64,000 nucleotides of DNA from Parasulfuritortus sp049322515 (GCA_049322515.1 JBMOQW010000012.1:124001-188000), one strand, 5' to 3'. Positions 1-9,488 are shown, numbered from the stretch's first letter. Program-made: numbers and translations. The notes: generated by a model from the sequence alone, not told the origin.

Positions 1-1
1 C

Positions 2-742
2 GATGACTCCCTCTTGGCCATACACCGGGACATCCTGCGCGACAAGCCGCTATTGCGTTCCGCGTTCGAATCCTTCTACCTTGACATGGCCACCTTGTGC
101 GACAAGTATTTTCCGGTTGAAGGTATCGAGCTTGAATTGGGTACTGGCGCGGGCTTCTTCAAGACGTTGAGACCGGGCCTGGTAACTTCGGACATTCGCA
201 AGAGCCCGGAGATCGACATTGAACTGGATGCACAGGCTATGGATCTCGAGGCCCAATCCGTCCGGTGCATTTACGCCATCAATGTCTTCCACCATATCCC
301 GGACCCTGGAAGGTTTTTCACAGAACTGGCTCGTGTCCTGCGCCCGGGTGGGGGCTGCATTCTGATCGAACCTCACAGAGGTCTTGCTTCCGCTCTCGTA
401 CACCGGCACTTACACCGCGAGGAACACTTCGACCCCAATGCCCACGGATGGCAGACAACAGACATCGGCGGCCCATTGTCAGGGGCAAACCAAGCTCTCG
501 CACACATCGTCTTTGAGCGCGACTTGGCGCAGTTCCAAGCGCGATTCGGCAGTGCTCTCGAGATCATTCACCGGGGCTACGAGCTGAATGCACTGCGGTA
601 CTTGTTCTCGGGCGGTCTGAACTTCCGCCAACTGGTGCCATCCTTCGTGACCGTACCGCTCGCTCTGCTCGAATCGCTTGCGCGCCCGCTCGCGCGGTTT
701 TGGTCGTTACATCAAGTCATCGTAATCCGAAGGCGCGCATGA
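2..742 (+). CDS. SAM-dependent class I methyltransferase (5' end outside window)
   Basis: The reading frame is open to the left edge, so the start codon is missing; the first internal start-like codon is a TTG at 14. The protein has the class I SAM-binding core: ELGTGAGFF around residue 40, then DIRKSPEIDIELDAQ and the post-core strand YAINVFHHIPDPGRFF followed by RVLRPGG, as in Methyltransf_11 enzymes. The C-terminal third has hydrophobic stretches, as often seen in methyltransferases of polysaccharide loci. Its stop overlaps the start of the GtrA-like gene by the ATGA arrangement, so the two are probably co-translated. The substrate is unknown; a lipid-linked sugar or polyprenyl intermediate is possible from context. 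Confidence 0.8.
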   Translation, partial: DDSLLAIHRDILRDKPLLRSAFESFYLDMATLCDKYFPVEGIELELGTGAGFFKTLRPGLVTSDIRKSPEIDIELDAQAMDLEAQSVRCIYAINVFHHIPDPGRFFTELARVLRPGGGCILIEPHRGLASALVHRHLHREEHFDPNAHGWQTTDIGGPLSGANQALAHIVFERDLAQFQARFGSALEIIHRGYELNALRYLFSGGLNFRQLVPSFVTVPLALLESLARPLARFWSLHQVIVIRRRA

Positions 743-1140
743 TCGTTCAGTATGCAAAGTTCTTCCTGAACGGCAGTGTGTTGGGCGTGGCCGCCTGGGG
801 GCTGCAATGGCTGCTCTTTTCGACCCTTGGCGAGGGCTCAGCGGCCACATACACCTTGGCGACGGCCTTGACCTACCTTCCCTTGGTGGTAATCAACTTC
901 CTGATCCAACGGTCATGGATATTCAACAGGCATGGCCTATTCTGGCGCTTCGTCGCCGCAAATCTGGCGATCATGTTCTTGGTGTCCATGCTGTCGCCGT
1001 TGTGCCGTCACTTGATCGACGTGATGCTCGGCGCACCATGGGGCGACAGGGGCGGGTTTGCCGCAGCCGCTTTGCTCGGTTCGATCCCCTCGTTCCTGAT
1101 CAAGCGAAGCTGGGTATTTCGGGGCCCCGCACGTCAGTAA
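739..1140 (+). CDS. GtrA-like family integral membrane protein
   Basis: A 133-residue protein with four predicted membrane segments and the GtrA/DPMS3 pattern: an N-terminal KFFLNGSVLGVAAW segment, a second helix ending in NFLIQRSWIF, and a last helix followed by FLIKRSWVF. The repeated K/QRSWxF motif after helices 2 and 4 is characteristic of the family. GtrA-like proteins are thought to flip or position polyprenyl-linked sugars in the inner membrane. I place the start at the ATG overlapping the upstream stop (ATGA) rather than at an earlier codon inside the methyltransferase gene. It converges with the GSCFA gene across a gap of about 110 bases in which I see no gene. Confidence 0.8.
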   Translation: MIVQYAKFFLNGSVLGVAAWGLQWLLFSTLGEGSAATYTLATALTYLPLVVINFLIQRSWIFNRHGLFWRFVAANLAIMFLVSMLSPLCRHLIDVMLGAPWGDRGGFAAAALLGSIPSFLIKRSWVFRGPARQ

Positions 1141-1249
1141 GCCACGGCACGGCCCATCTGGCCATTACCGTACTCGCCGCGCATCCACCCCGCCACGTCC
1201 CTCCGTGGATCACAGACTCGTCAAGCACTTGTTCATCAAACTGCCCCAG

Positions 1250-2347
1250 TTATTTGCATGACCCGCAGTGTGCTAGACATGGATCCAGGGCAATCTCGTC
1301 ACAGTTGACCTCCACCAGCCTCTGCATTTCCGCGACAAGGTCGTCCTGAGTGTGCTCGTCCGCATGCCCAGCGACCACCGGCGCGGCTAAGTCCCTGCCG
1401 CAGTAATGCCGCAGGTACAACCGCATGACGTGCTCCACCCCCTCCTCGGTGACCGATCTCAGGTCGTTAGCAAAATAGCGCCCGCGGGTGAAGCTACTGG
1501 TGATGATTTCGTAGGAGGGGAAATAGGCGACATCGGCATACTTGCGTGAAATCTGCTCCGCGACTACCCTCAGTACCGATTTCGAATAGGCCGTCGATAC
1601 CAGCACGTGCCTGTCCTCGGCGGTCGCAACAAGGGGCACCGGCGACACAGTGAGGATCACCCTCGCCTTTGGGTTCACGTTTCGGAGCTTGTCCATGAAT
1701 CGCACGAAGTCCCGATTCACCTCCTCTACCCCGAAGTTGATAAACCGATAGCGATCGGGGTCAAATGTTCCTCCGGAGACGCCCGGACATACGGGGTAAG
1801 CGGTACCGTCATCCCTTGAAACCCAGCACTCGGTCAGACCGAAGGTAAATACGAACACGTCCAGTTCCTGGAACATCACCTTGACATGACGCAGGTGCTG
1901 GGCACGGTCCAAGTCCAGTTCGCGCCTAGTACGGAAGCCGCCCGGCTGAATCTGAGGTCTCAGCGGATCCACCCAGGAACCGTCATCCAGTTGCCAGGCC
2001 TTCTCGACCGGATCAAACTCGCCGAAGGCCCGGTCGAACAACTGTAATAGTTGCCGTGCCGTGTATACGTTCCCATAGCGGGCGGAGAAGGTGCCGTAGT
2101 TGTACTTTGCGGCGGCCTCATCGCCGAAGAGGGGATGGCACGATTCCTCGATGTAGTAGTTGAAGCCGTTGTTCCTGAGATAGCGGGCAATGTGCTGGGC
2201 AAAACAGCTTCCGGCCGTGGCCACCTTATCGCTGGTGTTGATGGAAAAAGGGGCCGACACCACCGGGTCGACCAGAGCGGGTGCAACCTTCGCGACCGCT
2301 CGCCCCCAATAGACATAATCTGGCTGACTCCTGTAGGGATGGTTCAT
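1250..2347 (-). CDS. GSCFA domain protein (SGNH-hydrolase-like)
   Basis: The name-giving motif AGSCFAQHIARYL lies at about residues 45-57, followed by the family's conserved aromatic region (YGTFSARYGNVYT) and VFTFGLTECW near the middle. GSCFA proteins are related to SGNH/GDSL esterases, and the Ser of GSCFA is the probable nucleophile. ILTVSPVPLVAT and SYEIITSS are later conserved blocks. The protein is 365 residues, a usual length. Its ATG overlaps the stop of the gene upstream (ATGA), so it is translationally coupled to the small SGNH-like gene. A role in adding or removing acyl groups on the glycan is inference from context. Confidence 0.8.
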   Translation of the reverse strand: MNHPYRSQPDYVYWGRAVAKVAPALVDPVVSAPFSINTSDKVATAGSCFAQHIARYLRNNGFNYYIEESCHPLFGDEAAAKYNYGTFSARYGNVYTARQLLQLFDRAFGEFDPVEKAWQLDDGSWVDPLRPQIQPGGFRTRRELDLDRAQHLRHVKVMFQELDVFVFTFGLTECWVSRDDGTAYPVCPGVSGGTFDPDRYRFINFGVEEVNRDFVRFMDKLRNVNPKARVILTVSPVPLVATAEDRHVLVSTAYSKSVLRVVAEQISRKYADVAYFPSYEIITSSFTRGRYFANDLRSVTEEGVEHVMRLYLRHYCGRDLAAPVVAGHADEHTQDDLVAEMQRLVEVNCDEIALDPCLAHCGSCK

Positions 2348-3159
2348 CTTCCGTCTCCAACCGCAGGCGCCGAATTGGCCAAGGCAATCAATTGTCGAAT
2401 GACCGCGAGGCCATAGACGGTGTTGGCATGAGTAGCGTCCGGATTCCAGGCCTGCTCGACGAGGAATCCCTGCGCGTCCATCATCTCGGGCGGCGCATCA
2501 ATAAAGTTAATGCCAAGTGCCTCGCACTCGCGTTTGATCAACCTTGAATGCACGCGCCAGAGCTTGTAGCGCAACTCCGCCGGGGCAACGCCGAACTGGT
2601 CGAATTTCTCCTTGAACACCCCCGCGTACTTGAACAGATGGGCCTCGCTCGGTATCTGCGGCGGTGACTCGCAATGCACCAACAGCCCCTTGTAGGTTTG
2701 CCGCAGCGCCCTCAGGCTCCAGATCGTTTCCGGATAGCCGCCCTGCCGGGCCAGGGCATCTTCGATCAAGGCCATCGGGACGATCTCCGCCCCCTCTGCC
2801 ATCGGCCGCTCCGGCTCATCGTCGAGCACGAAATCGTAGGGGCGGGGATGCTTTACCAAACCCAGGATGTTGTGGGCATTGCCGCCGAAGCAGGAGAAGA
2901 CTAGGTCCGCTTCAGACTCCGCCTTGCTGATCTCCTCCAGCATGGCCGCGGACCAGGCGAATCCCCCGATGCCACCAACCAGCGAGCGGACGCGATAGTC
3001 GCGATGGGGCTCGTCGCCGACCCGGATGGTTTCGACCCGTACTCTTTCGCTGGCCAGGTCGGCCTGGTACGTGGCGGCGGCGGCCTTGATCGCGAACACG
3101 TGGCTGTGGCCCATGCCGACCAGCCTCATGCCCTCATGCCGCCGCCGTTCCGGGTTCAT
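2344..3159 (-). CDS. SGNH-like hypothetical protein coupled to GSCFA gene
   Basis: I do not recognise a named family. The protein opens with MRLVGMGHSHVFAI, has FSCFGGNAHN near the middle and ends with WNPDATHANTVYG. This resembles the block order of SGNH hydrolases (first nucleophile block, Gly/Asn blocks, terminal DxxH), but the first block has His-Ser-His rather than GDS. I chose the ATG at 3159 because AGGAG lies 8 bases before it; an upstream ATG at 3219 has a weaker GGAG and would add 20 residues. It overlaps the GSCFA gene by ATGA, which suggests the two proteins act together, perhaps on acyl substituents of the exported glycan. It is cytoplasmic as far as can be seen. Confidence 0.6.
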   Translation of the reverse strand: MNPERRRHEGMRLVGMGHSHVFAIKAAAATYQADLASERVRVETIRVGDEPHRDYRVRSLVGGIGGFAWSAAMLEEISKAESEADLVFSCFGGNAHNILGLVKHPRPYDFVLDDEPERPMAEGAEIVPMALIEDALARQGGYPETIWSLRALRQTYKGLLVHCESPPQIPSEAHLFKYAGVFKEKFDQFGVAPAELRYKLWRVHSRLIKRECEALGINFIDAPPEMMDAQGFLVEQAWNPDATHANTVYGLAVIRQLIALANSAPAVGDGR

Positions 3160-3226
3160 CGCCGGTTCTCCTGCCGAGCCTGGGGGGAACAGGCGCCAAG
3201 CAAACGTCTTCAAGGTCATGGCCAAT

Positions 3227-5893
3227 TCACTCCGTGCGCAAGTCCGGCGCATGCTGAACCAGCCGGTCATGCATCAACTCGCCAACCCTGGCATTGGAGT
3301 GATCTCGCCGTATCCATTCCCGGCCCATGACGGCGATGCCGGTCCGATACGCCGGATCCTCATAGAGCCGCTTCATATGGCCAGCTGCCTGCCCGACGTC
3401 GGGTTCGGCCCATTCCTGGCCATCCCAGTACGGATAGGCATCACGCGGCACCGGGACCATCTGGCAATCCACCAGGCAACTGTTTTCCGCATTCATGAAG
3501 TCCAGATTACCCGAATAGGCGGTACCGATCACCGGCTTGCCGAGCAGCATCGATTCGGCCAGGCCCAATCCAAAGCCTTCCGCCCGATGCAGGCTTACGT
3601 AGCAGTCACAGACATTGATCAGGCCATACATTTCATCCCGTGACAAAACGCGGTTGATCACCCGGATGCGCGGATCTACCTGGGCCAATTCCATCAACTT
3701 CAAATACATCTCCGGATGCTTCTCGCCGTAGACAGTCTTCACCACCAGACCAACGCCGGACTCGCAGGTTGGAAAGGCCTGGAGAAACGCCGCGATAACC
3801 GCCTCCGGATTCTTGCGTTGACTGAAGGAATGGAAGTCGTAGCTGAACAGGAACAGGAATTTGTCTTCCGGCAGATGGAAGCTGGAGCGTGAATAGCATC
3901 CCTGGATCGAGAAGTCGACCGCCACCGGCATGTAGACTACCGGCTTGGGCGACACCTTGACCAGGTTATCGTAGATAAACCGGCTCGGCGCCCATACCTC
4001 GTCGATGTAATCAAAGGCATGCAGCCAGTCGTCCGGGAAATTGGCGAGTTCCCAGAACCAGTATCCGATGCGGTAGCGGCCCGAGGTTTTTTCGGCCCCC
4101 AGGCGGTCGCTGACCCAGCGCAGTTGGTCGGCATTGACACAGTACAGCTGCAGCCCATTCGCGCTGGAGTCAACCACAAGATGGCTCAGCGCCAAGTTAG
4201 ACTCACTGTAAACACCGCCGGTATCGACTTCAAAGATATCGAACGGATACTCCACTGCGGCCAGGGCACCTGCGGCCGCGCGCAGGTTCTGCGCCACCCC
4301 GAAATCGCCCTGCACGTAGCCGACCATAGTAACGCCGGGCGCTTCGGGCCGACGCGCAGTCGAGCTGGCGTCGCCTGCCTCCTGCCCGCCAAGGGGAGCT
4401 TCCCTTCGCTTCCTGTGACGTGAGAACAGAGCCAACAACCGCCCGATCAAGCGATCCACAGGGTTGGCCTGCTTTGCCTGCACACCAGCCACCTGAGTGG
4501 CATGCACGTGAACACTGGCGACAACCGAGGCCGGCAGCATGCGGGCAACCCGCAAGGCAAGACCGGGGTTCCAGCGGTAGGCCTGGAAGGCCCTTTTTGC
4601 GAACCAGATATTGAATGCCCGCCCCAGCGTAGCGGTAGGAGTGCCAGGCCCCGGCGGCCGGGCAGCCATCAGTTGTTCCCGGGCCGCCTCCACGAATTCC
4701 TGGTCCACTCCGTAGATATCGGCCGCCATCGACACGAACCAGTTCGCATAGTCCACCTGACCCTGCGTACTAGTCAGGTCAAAAGCCTTCTGCAACTCCT
4801 TCTGGCTCAAGTACAAGCCATACATCAGCCTGGAAACAGGCGATCTGCCGCCCAGCGACTTCTCAGGGCTGGCAAAGTAGGCCTCGCTCAGGAATTCGAA
4901 CGGCTGCTTGATAGCGGTGGTGCCGGCGTCCAAGCACTGCCGGAAGTAGGCCCGCATGGCGGGATGGACGCGGGTTCCATCCGCCAGGCGGCCGTACCCA
5001 TATGGAATCTTCACCATGTCGAAATAGCCGTTTCGCTTCAGCTGGTCGACGTAATGCTCGTACAGCCCGCGCAATTCGCCGATGCTCTGCACCGTGTAGC
5101 GGTCCTGGTGCTTGGAAAAGATGCCCGGATTGCGCGGATCGACGCCGCTGAAATGGAAGAAGCTGATCGGCTCGCCGTTGGCGCGCCATACTCCGTCGGC
5201 ACAGTCGATCCGCCGATGCATCAGGTTCCAGTAGGCGACGTTGTAGCCGGGGCTGCGCAGGATGGCCACCCCGTCGAACAGGCTGGGCATGAGGTCGGCC
5301 CATTTTTGGTCGGTGAACAGGCCCTTGTCGAGGTCGACCACCGCCCCCCGTTCCAGGCGATCGCACCACCAGTCGACCAGGCTCGGCCCGTCGCCGTGGC
5401 GGGCAATGCCGATGAAACCGAGGTTGTAAACGCCGACCCGAAGCATCGTGGTCTCGTCCGGATTGTGGCCATCATCCACCCGGCCGGTGAGATGCGGGGT
5501 CAGCACCGCGGTCGCGCCCCGATCCAGCAGGCCAACCACCTTTTCCAGCGGCGACAGCACGAGGATGTCCGGGTCCAGGTAGATCACCCTGTCCACGCCG
5601 GTATTCCGGAACAGCCAACGGAACATGTAGGGCTTGATCGCTGTGCTGAATTCCATCACGTCGTAGCGAAAGGCAAACTGGTCCTGATACGGCAGATTGA
5701 GTTGGTCGACCGTGACGACATGGAAGTCATCGCCGCCCAGGTCGACGCTATCGCCGTAACGGTCGCTCAGCCCGATATATATCCGAGCGTCCGGATGGTG
5801 TCGGGCGATCGATTGGCACAAGGTGCGCGCGTAGGCGGCGTAGTTACGCGCCACGATGGTGAAGAAAACAATGGACTGCTGATCCTTAGACAC
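3227..5893 (-). CDS. Two-domain glycosyltransferase (GT8-like plus GT4)
   Basis: An 888-residue fusion. Residues 1 to about 300 form a GT-A domain of GT8 type, with IVFFTIVARNYAAYARTL at the start, the metal-binding YLDPDILVL around residue 106 and a late FFHFSGVDPRNPG. A helical linker follows, then from about residue 525 a GT-B domain of family GT4: GYVQGDFGVAQNLRA at its start, RNPEAVIAAF, and the nucleotide-sugar-binding HRAEGFGLGLAESMLLGKPVIGT as a variant EX7E region. One protein could therefore add two sugars. The start is a GTG; an in-frame stop lies a few codons upstream, so no earlier start exists. The gap of 132 bases upstream holds a terminator-like hairpin for the preceding gene. 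Confidence 0.85.
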   Translation of the reverse strand: MSKDQQSIVFFTIVARNYAAYARTLCQSIARHHPDARIYIGLSDRYGDSVDLGGDDFHVVTVDQLNLPYQDQFAFRYDVMEFSTAIKPYMFRWLFRNTGVDRVIYLDPDILVLSPLEKVVGLLDRGATAVLTPHLTGRVDDGHNPDETTMLRVGVYNLGFIGIARHGDGPSLVDWWCDRLERGAVVDLDKGLFTDQKWADLMPSLFDGVAILRSPGYNVAYWNLMHRRIDCADGVWRANGEPISFFHFSGVDPRNPGIFSKHQDRYTVQSIGELRGLYEHYVDQLKRNGYFDMVKIPYGYGRLADGTRVHPAMRAYFRQCLDAGTTAIKQPFEFLSEAYFASPEKSLGGRSPVSRLMYGLYLSQKELQKAFDLTSTQGQVDYANWFVSMAADIYGVDQEFVEAAREQLMAARPPGPGTPTATLGRAFNIWFAKRAFQAYRWNPGLALRVARMLPASVVASVHVHATQVAGVQAKQANPVDRLIGRLLALFSRHRKRREAPLGGQEAGDASSTARRPEAPGVTMVGYVQGDFGVAQNLRAAAGALAAVEYPFDIFEVDTGGVYSESNLALSHLVVDSSANGLQLYCVNADQLRWVSDRLGAEKTSGRYRIGYWFWELANFPDDWLHAFDYIDEVWAPSRFIYDNLVKVSPKPVVYMPVAVDFSIQGCYSRSSFHLPEDKFLFLFSYDFHSFSQRKNPEAVIAAFLQAFPTCESGVGLVVKTVYGEKHPEMYLKLMELAQVDPRIRVINRVLSRDEMYGLINVCDCYVSLHRAEGFGLGLAESMLLGKPVIGTAYSGNLDFMNAENSCLVDCQMVPVPRDAYPYWDGQEWAEPDVGQAAGHMKRLYEDPAYRTGIAVMGREWIRRDHSNARVGELMHDRLVQHAPDLRTE

Positions 5894-5967
5894 GATAATC
5901 CGCTTTCAACATAACAACCACGGCCGCGGAACCGCCCCATTGGGCGAGGATATTCTCCCGCAAGCAA

Positions 5968-5997
5968 AAGAACCGCGCCCGATTCGAACCGGGCGCC
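5968..5997 (-). terminator. Rho-independent terminator-like hairpin after the sulfotransferase-FkbM gene
   Basis: Read on the minus strand, GCGCCCG and CGGGCGC pair around an eight-base loop and are followed by TTCTTTT. The hairpin begins about 30 bases past the stop codon of the gene ending at 6026. The loop GTTCGAAT resembles a tRNA T-loop, but no acceptor, D or anticodon arm is present. Confidence 0.5.
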
Positions 5998-6025
5998 ATC
6001 AACATGGTTTTTATCGCCATCGTGG

Positions 6026-7738
6026 TCAGCTCCGGCCCAGGGCCTTCTCCAGCGACTTGGCGTATTGTTCGGCTGATTCCGCCCATTTTCTCAACTCTCC
6101 CATCTCCTTGCGCGCGCCGTCCATCTCGCTGGCGTGCGCACGGATCAGCCGGGTGGCGGCAATCTCAGCCTCTACCCGGCATTTCCGCACCGACTGAACG
6201 GCCTGCCACTCCGAGTAACGTACATAACGGTCGAAGACATTTGGCGGCGCGGTAAATTTTGCCAGCAAGCCCGCTCGCTCCTGGGCCAAATAGTAGCGAT
6301 TCAAGCCGTCGAAAAAGGCAAACACATACCCCCTCCTGGTGAGCAGATGCTCCCATTCGCCATGTGTCGGTACTGTCGAATTCGGTTCGGTTGCCTCCAT
6401 GAGCACGACCCAGGGCCGGTAGCGCTCCAGGTCGAATCCCTGCAATACCGCCTTTTCGGCGCCTTCGACATCGATCTTCAGGAAATGTATATCGGCCACC
6501 GCCAGCTCGTCGCACAGGTCGCTCAGGGTGCGCACGGACACTGGGCGGGCAACGACCTCGAAACCGGCTTGCCGGTGGCGCTCCGCAAGGTCCGCGTCCA
6601 GGGTCGCCAAGCCGGTTCCGGGCACCTCGAAGAAGGTCCGCTCGCCGGCCAAATCCGCAACCGCGACGTTCATATTCACGTCTCTGGGCCTTGCCTCGGC
6701 CAGGGCGGCATGATCGGCCCTGGACGGCTCAATGTTAATACCGTGCCAGCCTCGGTCGTAGAAGGCACGGGTGACCGAATCGCCGGTCGGCTCCTGGGCA
6801 CCGACATCGATGTAGAAGCCGCTGCCGACGTCCGCCAGTGCCCGGTTCAGCAACACGTCTTCACCGTTCTGGGCATAACTGATGAAGGCATCGAACAGGC
6901 GACTCCGCTGCCTCATGTCCACCACCCGAGCGTCAAACCGGCGGCAAGCATGCTCGTACAAGGCTAGGTCGGCCTGGTTGGCCTCGACGAGATCGCGCAG
7001 CACATCAGCCGGCAGATCCTCCCGGCGTACACGGCCAGAGTTGAAGTTGCGCGCATCCATATCCTGTGGCAAGGGCCAGCCGAATGTCTCGCAAAGCAGT
7101 CTGATAGAGATATCGAAGCGCTCGGTGATGCCGACGAAACAGAATTGCTCCAGGCGCTTCACGGCTGAATCCAGGAGCAGGGCGTTGGACACGCCTGGGG
7201 TGGAGGTCTCCAGCCAGCGCTCGAGCTTAAACTCGTCCAGTTCGCCCTCGCTCAGCGTCTTGGCGACGGCATACGGATTCACATCCCAACCTAGCGCCCG
7301 GACCTGGAAATTCACCACCGTGGGACGTGTCTCGGGGTGATTAAGGTATGCCTTGAAGCTGCCAAGGCGCCGGGCCAGGTCGTGCAGGTAGTGCCGCTCG
7401 TCCCGCATCACATGGCCATAGTGGGAGAGCGCGCGTTCGATGGGGTCTCTGATAAACGTAATGTATCTGAGCGGACCGGGATAGGCGAAAGCAAAGCTGG
7501 CGTACAGGTGGCCGTGGAACAGCCTGAACTGGCTCAAATCCTCCTGCGAGTTGCGCAAAAGGGTGCGCCAATTAGACTGGTAGACCGCGTCGCGGCTGAA
7601 GATCTCCACGTCCAGGAACGAATTCAACGTCGTATCCGCCGCTCTCGGAATGTGCAGAAAATACAGCGGGCATTGCGCTTCCGCTCCGGCCGCGTTAGGC
7701 AGGTGCTTCAGTGCGCTTCGATCGGGTGTTTCAAGCAT
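6026..7738 (-). CDS. Sulfotransferase-FkbM methyltransferase fusion protein
   Basis: The N-terminal half (about residues 20-285) is a family 2-type sulfotransferase: YFLHIPRAADTTLNSFL stands where the PAPS 5'-phosphosulfate loop should be, and FIRDPIERALSHY is the 3'-phosphate-binding helix. The loop is unusual, because PRAADTT replaces the common PKTAGTT, including Arg for the usual Lys. About residues 295-490 form an FkbM-type methyltransferase: YAQNGEDVLLNR, YIDVGAQEPTGDS, the post-motif HFLKIDVEGAEKAVLQG. The last 60 residues look like a coiled coil. The start is uncertain: ATG at 7738 or 7753, both overlapping the upstream gene and without a clear Shine-Dalgarno. Such a fusion could sulfate and methylate neighbouring positions of a sugar. 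Confidence 0.75.
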   Translation of the reverse strand: MLETPDRSALKHLPNAAGAEAQCPLYFLHIPRAADTTLNSFLDVEIFSRDAVYQSNWRTLLRNSQEDLSQFRLFHGHLYASFAFAYPGPLRYITFIRDPIERALSHYGHVMRDERHYLHDLARRLGSFKAYLNHPETRPTVVNFQVRALGWDVNPYAVAKTLSEGELDEFKLERWLETSTPGVSNALLLDSAVKRLEQFCFVGITERFDISIRLLCETFGWPLPQDMDARNFNSGRVRREDLPADVLRDLVEANQADLALYEHACRRFDARVVDMRQRSRLFDAFISYAQNGEDVLLNRALADVGSGFYIDVGAQEPTGDSVTRAFYDRGWHGINIEPSRADHAALAEARPRDVNMNVAVADLAGERTFFEVPGTGLATLDADLAERHRQAGFEVVARPVSVRTLSDLCDELAVADIHFLKIDVEGAEKAVLQGFDLERYRPWVVLMEATEPNSTVPTHGEWEHLLTRRGYVFAFFDGLNRYYLAQERAGLLAKFTAPPNVFDRYVRYSEWQAVQSVRKCRVEAEIAATRLIRAHASEMDGARKEMGELRKWAESAEQYAKSLEKALGRS

Positions 7739-9419
7739 CGGCACGTGCGACATCCAGAGAAATATCCAAGTAACCGCCACCGCGGTCATCAAACCAGGCG
7801 ACGTACTCCTGAACGGGACATATCCGCAGGCGGTATGAACCGGCCTCCATGGGTGACTGAACGTGGACGAACACCGTCAGGCTTTCGCCAGGGCAAATAT
7901 CCCTCGGTAAGCGCGTGCGGAGTCCTTCGATGGCCAGCATCCCGCCGTCGCCGTCGAACCAGCGATATCCCAGTTGGATGGGCTTGGAACCGACTGTGAC
8001 CCAAGTCTCCCGCGACCGGTTGGCCACGTCAACGGCCAGGGAAAACAACTCGCCTGGCCGTACCGCACCCGGCTCGGCCAAGGCATGCAAGTCCGCCGCG
8101 AATTCCACCAGGTCGGAATTAATGGCGCCGTGCCTTTGCAACCCCACCGACCGGACGGCCTCGCCCTGGATGCAGGCGGCGCCGCCGCAAGTAATGTGCA
8201 GGCGGGGATTCAAATTGACCATGCCCGTGAAGTGGAAGCCGGAAACGAACGCCACCTCGAACGACAGCGCACATTCCCGACAGTGAAGCAGTTCGCCCGC
8301 GGCATCGCTCAGGGAGGCACTGAGAAAGTAGGTGCCCGGGGCCAGATCGTTTCTGAAATCGAAACACGCCTGGTAGACCTGGCCGGCGTCGATGGCCGGT
8401 ATACAGCCCAACATGTCGGAACCCACGCCGAACAGTTCCAGGCCGGAATCGTCGTGGATGGCCATGCGCAGCACGGCGCCCGGGAGATCTTGCCGGCTGA
8501 CGAACTGGATTGAAACCGCGGCGATATCGCCGGAATAAAGCGCGCCGGCCCCCGACATGCCGCCATGGATCGAAATGGCATCGATCACGGCGACCTGCCC
8601 GCCAAAATTCCTGGCTTGCACCGGCGTCGCGATCGCAGCCGGCTCAGCCCCCCTAGCAACTCCGCCCGCACCACCCTGGCCGAGCACACGGGTCGACTGT
8701 CTCAGCCGCTGCCTGCGTTGCTTGCCGAACAGCTGCCTGGCGTAGTGAAACAACTCGGTATCGACCGCATTCAGCCTGTCCAGGCGTGCCTTGACCGACA
8801 CGTCAAGTTCGTCCAACCGCCTGCGCTGGCGGGTGACGTTGAAGAAGGGTATCTCGCCACTGACGTGAACCGCGCAATCCGAACTGACAATCAGCATGAA
8901 GTCTTCGATTTCACCGTTGATCCCGACCAGATCGAATCGGTCCAGCGCCTCCTTGGCCGCATTGTACAACGCCTCTTCACTGGGTTCATGGCTCGGCGCC
9001 AAGGTCAGTTCCGCATAGTGCTTGGCCTGCGCGTTGCTCAGCCAGCCGCACAGCGCAGGATCCTCCGACAGAATCAGAGCATCGAAACCATGGGACTTCG
9101 CCAGCCTTAACTGCTCGCTTCCGATCCAGTTGGCGCAACTATCCATGCCGCGGGCAAACCAGTAGTTGCTCAGCGCCCTGTCCAGGGGTTCACGGAGGAG
9201 CGTGCAGTAATACCGTTCCGGGTCGAACGAGTCCCCGTAGTGGAACTGGGTGTGGGCGGAAATGAGCGTCTTCCATCGATAGCGGGTCAACAGCTCCCGA
9301 TGGGACAAGATCAGCTGGCTGGTGACCGCATCCTCGCCCAGCCCGGCCTTTAGTACGTTGTACACGGTGCTTCCACCGGTCTTCGCCATATGGTCGAAAA
9401 AGATCTTCTGTCGGTTCAT
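7731..9419 (-). CDS. Sulfotransferase fused to Wzt-type carbohydrate-binding and Ig-like domains (paralogue 1)
   Basis: About residues 1-220 are a heparan-sulfate-2-O-type sulfotransferase: FFDHMAKTGGSTVYNVL is the PAPS loop, LLREPLDRALSNYW the 3'-phosphate site. After a basic linker, residues of about 260-405 match the Wzt C-terminal fold: GALYSGDIAAVSIQF, LELFGVGSDM, DLAPGTYFLSASL, FTGMVNLNPRL. The last 125 residues are an Ig-like domain with PIQLGYRWFD, LRTRLPRDICPG and EYVAWFDD. It is the first of three same-architecture neighbours. I chose the ATG at 9419, eight bases after AGGG; a GTG at 9428 is the alternative. It overlaps the next gene at its 3' end. No signal peptide is seen, so action in the cytoplasm on a finished glycan before export is likely. 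Confidence 0.85.
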   Translation of the reverse strand: MNRQKIFFDHMAKTGGSTVYNVLKAGLGEDAVTSQLILSHRELLTRYRWKTLISAHTQFHYGDSFDPERYYCTLLREPLDRALSNYWFARGMDSCANWIGSEQLRLAKSHGFDALILSEDPALCGWLSNAQAKHYAELTLAPSHEPSEEALYNAAKEALDRFDLVGINGEIEDFMLIVSSDCAVHVSGEIPFFNVTRQRRRLDELDVSVKARLDRLNAVDTELFHYARQLFGKQRRQRLRQSTRVLGQGGAGGVARGAEPAAIATPVQARNFGGQVAVIDAISIHGGMSGAGALYSGDIAAVSIQFVSRQDLPGAVLRMAIHDDSGLELFGVGSDMLGCIPAIDAGQVYQACFDFRNDLAPGTYFLSASLSDAAGELLHCRECALSFEVAFVSGFHFTGMVNLNPRLHITCGGAACIQGEAVRSVGLQRHGAINSDLVEFAADLHALAEPGAVRPGELFSLAVDVANRSRETWVTVGSKPIQLGYRWFDGDGGMLAIEGLRTRLPRDICPGESLTVFVHVQSPMEAGSYRLRICPVQEYVAWFDDRGGGYLDISLDVARADA

Positions 9420-9488
9420 GACAGGCACCCTGTCCGACCCCGAGCCCCAGCCCTGACGGCTGACTTCAATCCGTCCACCGGTATTCCC

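Noticed and set aside
4502..5914. 470-codon plus-strand frame opposite the GT8-GT4 gene
   Set aside because: It is an antisense shadow without recognisable motifs.
5973..5998. tRNA-like sequence with a GTTCGAAT loop
   Set aside because: Only one stem-loop is present, the stem does not fit a standard five-pair T-arm, and no other arms lie upstream. A terminator explains it better.
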